Positions 57,368 to 64,000 of a stretch of DNA of 64,000 nt are shown here, piece by piece (within the stretch, counting starts at the first letter, position 1; the number at the start of each line of letters is the position of its first letter). Both the position numbers and the translations under genes were made by a program. Source of the DNA: Babylonia areolata. Its lineage: Eukaryota > Mollusca > Gastropoda > Neogastropoda > Buccinidae. Under the pieces are notes generated by a model. The model did no database searches. It was given only the letters and a program-made list of their open reading frames with translations, and had not been told where the DNA came from. The stretch is from contig NC_134907.1 in NCBI RefSeq assembly GCF_041734735.1, positions 215,429 to 279,428 on the forward strand, written 5' to 3'.

Positions 57368-58096
57368 CTGAAAACGGTATGTGGATACCCAAGAGAAATG
57401 TCAGGAATGGAAAAGGAACACTGACATAGTTAATTAGGGTCAGGCATTGAACAAAAACAAGCAAAGATGTCTTCCTTCCTGTCGTGAACACTGGTTTCTT
57501 TTCTGTTTAGCTGCCAGTTTGTTTGTTTGTCTATCTGTCTGGCTGTCTGTCTGACTGTTTGTCTGCCATTCTCTCTATCCGTCGTTCTTTGTTATGAACA
57601 CTCTTCTGTTTCTTCTATTCTTTCTTTTTACACCCACACACCCCCTCACATACACACACACACACATGCACACATATCTGTCTATCTATCTATCTATCTG
57701 TATGGAAAGATGGCGTAGCGGTAACACGTCCATCGAGGAAGCAAGAGAATCTGAGCTGGTTCGAAGCATGGCTCAGCCGCTGATATTTTCTCCCCCTCCA
57801 CTTGAGTGGTGGTGTGGACGCTAGTCATTCAGATGAGACGATAAACCGAGGTCCCGTGTGCAGCATGCACTAAGCGCACGTAAAAGAACCCACGGCAACA
57901 AAAGGGTTGTTCCTGGCAAAATTCTGTAGAAAAATCCTCTTCGATAGGAAAAGCAAATAAGACTGGACACAGGAAAAAACCAAAAAATATAGGTGGTGCT
58001 CTTAGAGTAGTGACACGCTCTTCCCGCGGAGAACAGCCTGAATTTCACACAGAGAAATCTGTTGTGACAAAAAATACAATATAATACAATACGAGA

Positions 58097-58158
<62 letters not shown>

Positions 58159-61100
58159 TACAAGGACCGAAGAAAGCGAGAGAGACAGAGGCAGACAGAT
58201 ACACAAACCTGTCAAGAGAAAGACAGACAGACAGACAATACCTGTTGCTGACCACAGTCAAAATCACCGCTGGCACAAGGTGGGAAGCGACAAAACGATT
58301 CGTCGCTGTTGTCGACACAGTCCTGACGCCAGTCACACACCAGACTGTATGGCACGGAGTCACCAGACACTGCACACCAGAAGTAAGGAGCGCCTTGTGT
58401 TGCAGCAGCAGCAGCAGTAACAGCAACAGCTTTGCACATCACAGTGCGTGACGAGTCTAAGCTCTCCGGTTTCTCCAGGCACTGACTGTCAGGGTCACAG
58501 GCCAATGCTACGTGTGTCACGTGCCCGGAAGGGCATGTTGCGAGCGGTACAGGTGACGCCACAGCCATGTCAATCTGGGCCTCAATGATGATTTTGTCGT
58601 GGCTGGGCTGGCTGTCTGATGATGGTGTGGGCATTTTGCAGATCGTCGATTTTGGATATAACGCCATGTCGTCGTCCTAGAAAATGCAGACAATGGTTAT
58701 CCATATGTCTTCACACACACGCGCGCACATGTGCGCGCGCACGCACACACACACACACACACTCACGCACATACACAGGCACTCGCATGCAACCACAGAC
58801 CATAGTTATTTCAGATTTCTTTTTTTCTTTTTTTTTTCTTTTTTTTCCCATTATTCACCTCCCAGTCCCATCTTCCATTTTTTGTATGTATAACAATTTG
58901 ATAGATGAGAGAAAGAGAGAGAGAGAGGGGGGGGGGGGGGGGGGCGTCAGAAAAACATACAGAGTTTGACTTCCAGAATCAAGCATGGCAGAAGACTGTC
59001 TCAGTCTCTATCTTTGTTTCTCTGTCTGACATATATATATCAACACACACACACACACACACACATACACAGAGAGAGAGAGAGGGGGGGGGGGGCACAG
59101 TTGTTTATTCTAAAATATTTTGTGATTATTTTGCAGTGACCGAACTTCGTCTACAACAAATGTTCGCCTGGTCTTTGACCTTACATCAATGCAGGTTTTC
59201 GCTGTGCACGTGACGCACACACGGGGAGTGGCTAAAACTCAAACTGCAAATTTCGGTTGCTCACTTGTCTTGCTTGAGTGGATCTGGAAAAAAATTCGTG
59301 AAGTCAGTTCACACCTTGTCCTTGAAAACCCAATGAAAAGGGGTTCATTTTACCGGGACAAAGCCGAACAGGATTTGGCAGAAAAATGGCCCCTTTATGA
59401 GCAGAAGACTGGCTCGCAGCCTTTGGGTTTCTACAGACAGGCCAGAGCCAAAGCGAGGTTGCCCGACGTTTCAAGTTTTCCAAAACACCATCAGCAGGCT
59501 GTGGGCAAGATTTCAAGCCACCAGAGATGTTGCCGACCACCCGTGATCAGGCAGACCAAGGGCAACAACAGCAGATCAGGACCGTTACCAGTTGGTAATT
59601 GTCATCCATGCGTATATTTTTTTCTTCTTTCTTTTTGAACAATTATATGTGCAGGAATGGTTTCAGCGTTTTAAATTTTAATTCACTAGAAAATAATGTG
59701 GAGGAAAAAGAGGGAGGAGAAAATAGCTGAAATTTGTATGTTGAAATGACAAGTAAATGTTATACTTGACGGACCTGTTTCTCAGAGATGACTATTAACT
59801 ATAATGCGTTTTTTGTTTGGTGCTGGGGTTTAGAAAATCCAAGCAACTGGTCAGAAACCATAAACATGCTATTATTTTTTTTTTTAAAAAGGTGATAACA
59901 ATAATATCATAAAATGAACACAGGAGTATTTATTGATCATTATGTGTAGCAAATTATACAGTTACATTGCTAATAATAGACTTAAAGAATGGATGATTCA
60001 GAATGATATCATTGGAGAACACCAAGCAGGATTTAAAATAAGTTTACTTGCCATACACTCAATATACAGATGCTGAGTTCACAAACATTGACTGGTTATT
60101 GATCATTTCTCAGATGACACATAATTTGATTTTGATTATTTGAAAAATACTTACAATTTTCGAAAATGTCATATAAAACTTTGCTTGAAAATGGTACCCT
60201 TATAGATAGCTGTACGGTGACAGAGTGAGTTACGAATGCCTGTGGCCAGTGAGGAGGAAAGAGAAATAATATTTGTATATCTAAAATACCTGTATGAATG
60301 TGAACATATGTTTTGCACGAGTGTGTTTTGGAGTGTGCCAAGAGCTAAAAACATGGAAAAAGTGTTATCAGGGCTCCATGTTGACCGGCCACGGAGTGGA
60401 GGGACCCCTTGTGGAACTGGTGTTCAACAGGAGGTGGTGCCCGAGTGTGCCACGAGTTGTGTGGGGTGGACAATGACATGGCTACTGTGAGTAGACCTAA
60501 CTGGCTGGCCTAGGACTGAGTTCGATCCTGGGATTGGATCAAGCAATTGTGCACGGAGAGAAATATGACTTGTGACAGTCAAGACAATTTGTTCCTGGGT
60601 TTTTAAAACATAATTTGAAAATAACTTCTTTCAAGGTGAAAAGAGTGTGCGTGAGTGGATGAAAAAACACTTTTCATTTTGTTTAAATAATCATAACTGA
60701 CTCAGGGGAAATTCCTTGTGTCTGTCTCCTCACCCATTTAGAAACATGTGCAGACTGAAAAAACCCAATAAATGACATGATTTGACGAAACACTACCCAC
60801 CTTGTATTGATATCAATAATGCCATTTTGCAATGCCTGGAATGATGCATTATCATCTATATACCACCAAAAATGTTATCCCATTTTGTTTTCTCTATTCA
60901 GCTTATGAAATCAGTACTGCAACTTTTCTGCCAAGGAGAATACCTTCTTCTTTTTTTCTTCTTTCTATTTGATCTCTTTGCGTGCATGCCTGGATTTCAC
61001 AAAAAGCACCCAAACATGACTGTCACCATAAAATGTTTGTTTATTTGTTTGTTTTGGAAACTGATTTTAAACCCCAAAAATCTGAGTACCCCAGAACACG

Positions 61101-62668
61101 GAGTCGTGGTGGAAATGCTGGACCCTTCTTTGGGATCATTTGCAGCATGGAATAAGTACGCTCGATTGCACATTTGACGGAATGAAGCGTGGAAATTGTA
61201 GACCACTGAGCCACCACCGCCCCACTGCCAGGTGTTGATGTACCTGTGAAGAGCAAGAACATGGCAAAATATAGACCATCACTGTCATGTTGTAGCATTT
61301 TATCCACTCAAGCTGACACGACAGGTAGACTCGCACACAATGTTCGCAGTCTGACTTCATTCCAACCCAGGGACAAACAACAGGACAAATGAAAGACAGT
61401 CCTTAGTATCACAAAATTCAAAGAAAAATGAATATGTTCACATTTTCCCTCCTGGGATGTTAAATCATTACATCATTCTAGGGAAAAACTATTATCAAAA
61501 ACTATTGTAAACTTTCCGTATTACACTTTCAGGTTAGACTTCATGAATATGTACATAAATCTTTGCATAATTAATCTTTGTGCATAAAAAACATCTATTT
61601 CGTGGCCTTCTTTCAGTTCACCCGAAGATTTATTTCTTTGTGGCCTTCTGATAGGTAGAAGGCGCTCACCACTGTACAGGCCTACTGATTTTGGTCCCAA
61701 AACAGGCACTGAGGATCCTGCAACCTGAGAAACCAGTTTTAGTAAACCAACAATTTTTTTTAACAAACTTACACGTACGTTCACCAAGTCGAATTCTAGT
61801 ATGATCTCAAAAGTAAATATAAAGAAAAATCCGAAATTTGTGAAAATTAAGAAGAAACTATTACAACGAATTTAACATTATCAAATTCGAGGAGAACACT
61901 AAATTTATGATCACTTCAACATCGGATTTCCTAAAGCTCGACAGTCCCAAGATCCGGGATTTGCATTCTCTAAGAACATCAAGTGACTCCCGACACTTCA
62001 GACACCAAGGTCTATCTATCCACCAGGGCAGCATGAGGCAATCTTTGCAGTGCTGTTTGCTCAGAGTTAAGAAGTTCCTAAGTATGTGGAATTTATCGTG
62101 GAGTTGGGAACATTCTTAACGATAAGCAAACTTAGCGCTGCTGAGCTCGCTCATGCAACCCACCCCAGGTCACCTGTGTGACCTGAACTACCGTACGTCC
62201 AGAGGGGAATGACAATATTTTGGTGTTCTTCACGATACATCAATTCATGTACTCAGTTTCCCTTCGGCACCTAAACCACGTGCATTGCAAGCCTTTCTCG
62301 ATAATTCCAGTTCATATCAAACTTCAGTGACATAGCCAAATTGTACAATAAATCTTCCCTTCACAAGAAAAAAACACGCTATCATGACATCAACCCAAAA
62401 CTTGATGTCATGACCATCGTGTTGGGATGAACAGTAATAGCACCAACAGCAGCACAGTAACAAAGCAAAAACAAAATACAAACGAAACAGGACAAAACAT
62501 TGTGATTATTCTCTTCCTTCTTCTCCTCAATTTATTGTATTGTATTTTACGTTTGTCACAACATACTTCTCTACCCGGAGAGAGGACATCGTCATTGATT
62601 GGACCATTCAACTTTGGAACATGTATGTATTTACACACAACATGAGTCCATGTAACAAAACTCTGTGT

Positions 62669-62710
<42 letters not shown>

Positions 62711-63206
62711 TTGTGTGTGTGTGTGTGTGTGTCTGTGTCTGTGTCTGTGTGTCTGTCTGTCTGTCTATCTGTCTCCCTCTCTGTCTCTCTCTGTGTCTCT
62801 CTTGCGGTCATGCATGTCAGCTGTGGTAGTCAGCCAGTGATGCTTGTCCACTGCCTTACAGTAACACACCAATTTATCTTTGTAGTTTATTTCCCCCATC
62901 CAATGATACGATGGGAAAAATATTACAGAGTGCACACACACTCCAGCAAAAAACTTACATGTTCTTCATGTAGGTATCTTCTGACGTCTTCATGGTGCTC
63001 CAGACACTGTGCATGTCAATCCACCCTTGACATAAAATGTGACCCATGTCTTCAAGGGTTGACACGAGGCTGTCCCACTGCCTGAAGGAATCAAAACTGG
63101 CCAGCGTGGCGCCTTGTGTCTCACACTTCTGTTCTGCTTCACGGCGTGTTGCTCGAACCCAGGAAGACTGTTTTATAATAATGAAGCAGCTGCCATCCAC
63201 TGTAAT
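55286..63206 (-). CDS. GRL101-like receptor, gene B (last four exons in window)
   Basis: Exons corresponding to exons 3-6 of gene A lie at 63,206-62,959, 61,243-61,090, 58,676-58,242 and 57,367-55,286, with the same splice sites and phases and an open frame to the stop. The first two exons would lie right of 64,000. The domain order is as in gene A from the lectin domain onward. Relative to A, the last exon has 10 amino-acid differences in 687 residues by eye, seven of them in the extracellular part, and the lectin exon has 15 in 83. Its introns lack the Polinton and RTE-like LINE. Confidence 0.85.
57693..58097 (+). mobile_element. tRNA-derived SINE, copy B
   Basis: Same SINE as 6,437-6,840, duplicated with the block. 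Confidence 0.8.
58242..58676 (-). CDS. Receptor B exon 5: Cys-rich segment and LDLa module
   Basis: 435 bp, seven codons shorter than A in the Ala-rich run and otherwise nearly the same ('WCAVSGDS' for 'WCAVTGDS'). Splice sites as in A. Confidence 0.85.
58677..59316. other. Intron 4 (part) in copy B with CA, GA and poly-G tracts
   Basis: Matches 7,428-8,122 with shorter microsatellites. No gene is seen. Confidence 0.6.
59317..59326. other. Empty target site of the RTE-like LINE
   Basis: A single TGTCCTTGAA, uninterrupted, matching the duplicated flanks at 8,123-8,132 and 11,098-11,107 of copy A. Confidence 0.95.
59945..60037 (+). mobile_element. Degraded LINE RT fragment, copy B
   Basis: Same fragment as 11,728-11,820 ('NDIIGEHQAGFK'). 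The rest of 59,640-61,089 shows no gene. Confidence 0.6.
61090..61243 (-). CDS. Receptor B exon 4: second half of C-type lectin-like domain
   Basis: 154 bp with the same acceptor (CTTCACAG|GTACATC) and candidate donor as A. Two silent differences from A; the protein is identical. Confidence 0.6.
61866..61870. other. Empty target site of the Polinton
   Basis: A single ACGAA within 'ctattacaacgaatttaac', which in copy A is split by the Polinton. Confidence 0.95.
61871..62958. other. Intron 3 sequence in copy B
   Basis: Holds the conserved 80-codon minus-strand frame (61,875-62,120) and a GT/TCTG tract (62,663-62,800). No confirmed gene. Confidence 0.5.
62959..63206 (-). CDS. Receptor B exon 3: first half of C-type lectin-like domain (divergent)
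   Basis: Same length (248 bp), acceptor and donor as exon 3 of gene A. Where A reads 'KKKSPPFKT', B reads 'KQSSWVRAT'; where A reads 'GYIHSNLWIDM', B reads 'GHILCQGWIDM'. B therefore has an extra Cys. The flanking lectin core ('ETQGATLASFDSFRQWDSLV') is identical. Confidence 0.85.
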
Positions 63207-63236
63207 CTGCAACAAACAGATATAAGAACGAATGAT

Positions 63237-63377
63237 ATGAATGATATGGACACTCATATAGCGCGTGCCCTCGTTCGGAGACAAAGCTGTAAGCACTTTA
63301 CAAACACGGGGTCATTTGCACAACAGGATGCCACCTACCTGGGTAGAGGCGACTGACGGCTGCCATTGGGTGCTCAT
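63237..63377 (-). mobile_element. SINE tail fragment, copy B
   Basis: Same fragment as 29,075-29,215. Confidence 0.7.
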
Positions 63378-63769
63378 CATTCGTTTCCCGACGCCCATAC
63401 GTATTCTCTAACTTTACGAGAAAGCGTGGGATTGCGAGAAAGGGTGGTCGTTCCCCTCCGACGTTTTCTCTCAATTGCGAGAAAGCATAGGGAGGCGGGG
63501 GCGCCCCCGCATTGTGTGAGAAAGCGTGGGGAGCGTGAGAAAGTCTTACGGTCTCGGTAAAAATCGTGAGATCCTTCTGCTGAAATGTAAGCGGAGCAGC
63601 TTCGACACTAAGAAGGTCATGCTCATGTACGCTGAACAGTGCGATTAAGAGAAGAAAATGACCCACTTGTGAGGCCAGATGTAAAACTTTGGGATCTTCC
63701 ATGCAAGCTATATAAAGAATTAGTAACAGTAAAAGGGTCAGGTTAGGGGCATAGCCCTTGCTACTGGTA

Positions 63770-64000
63770 CCATGTAACCCAGTACTTCCTGCCGCATGTG
63801 AAGTCTCCCAACGACGGATCAGGCGGAGGAGGAAACCTTTCCCAACGGCTGTTAAGGCGGAAGAGGATGACCAAAGGGCAGGGGGAGCTTTTATCCTTGG
63901 CTGGAAGTCCTCCTAGGAGATGGAGCTCCGAAGAAAAAACCTGCACCTACCGAGGCCGTCCTACACGTGGCAGTATCTGCACCTGTGGGACTGTGAGCGT
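63770..64000 (+). mobile_element. 5' end of LINE family X, copy B, cut by window end
   Basis: Matches 29,690-29,910, the 5' region of the plus-strand LINE in copy A. It continues beyond the window. Confidence 0.85.

Larger units (their letters stand above)
51252..64000 (+). repeat. Large direct repeat, copy B
   Basis: This is the second copy of the block at 1-29,910, collinear and same strand, running off the right window edge. It preserves uninterrupted target sites for the LINE (59,317-59,326) and the Polinton (61,866-61,870) found in copy A. Small differences include microsatellite lengths, a seven-codon difference in an Ala-rich run of the LDLa exon, and a cluster of changes in the C-type lectin exon. 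Confidence 0.95.

Overview
This is a eukaryotic, animal-type window, very probably from a mollusc and most likely a gastropod. It has spliced genes with clean GT/AG junctions, many dinucleotide runs, tRNA-derived SINEs, several LINE families, a Polinton, a piggyBac relic and LTR relics. The one clear host gene family is the multidomain receptor type known from the snail Lymnaea as GRL101 (LDL-receptor class A modules, leucine-rich repeats and a rhodopsin-like seven-helix domain). There is no operon-like gene packing and no bacterial signal.

Layout. Positions 1 to about 29,910 (copy A) are repeated in the same orientation at 51,252 to 64,000 (copy B, cut by the window end). Each copy holds a receptor gene on the minus strand. 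Gene A can be followed through six exons from a signal-peptide start at 44,603 down to a stop at 4,029. The splice phases all agree and the six exons total 4,188 bases (1,395 residues): signal peptide, Ser/Thr-rich stalk, CUB-like region, LDLa, C-type lectin-like domain (CTLD), LDLa modules, LRRs, 7TM. Gene B has the last four exons inside the window. The copies are about 98 to 99 percent identical in most coding parts by eye, but the first lectin exon differs at 15 of 83 residues.

Mobile DNA. Copy A carries two insertions that copy B lacks, so B preserves the empty sites. One is a 14.1 kb Polinton (13,655-27,730) in the intron between the two lectin exons. The other is a 3.0 kb RTE-like LINE (8,133-11,097) in the next intron. 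A second LINE family lies in opposite orientations at 530-3,830 (minus) and 29,680-33,560 (plus), with matching copies in B. The part outside the repeat (about 33.6-51.0 kb) holds the first two receptor exons, a split LINE 3' remnant with a 2 kb insertion, an L2/CR1-like fragment, a piggyBac deletion derivative inserted in a 22-bp minisatellite, the start of an LTR element, and an I/Jockey-like LINE.

Interpretation. The simplest reading is a head-to-tail array of GRL101-like receptor genes about 51 kb apart, recently duplicated. A falsely retained second haplotype in the assembly could also give two near-identical copies with presence/absence insertions, and sequence alone cannot exclude that. 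The strongest biological lead is the sharply localised divergence of the lectin exon in otherwise nearly identical receptors. All positions and differences were read by eye; no database search was possible.
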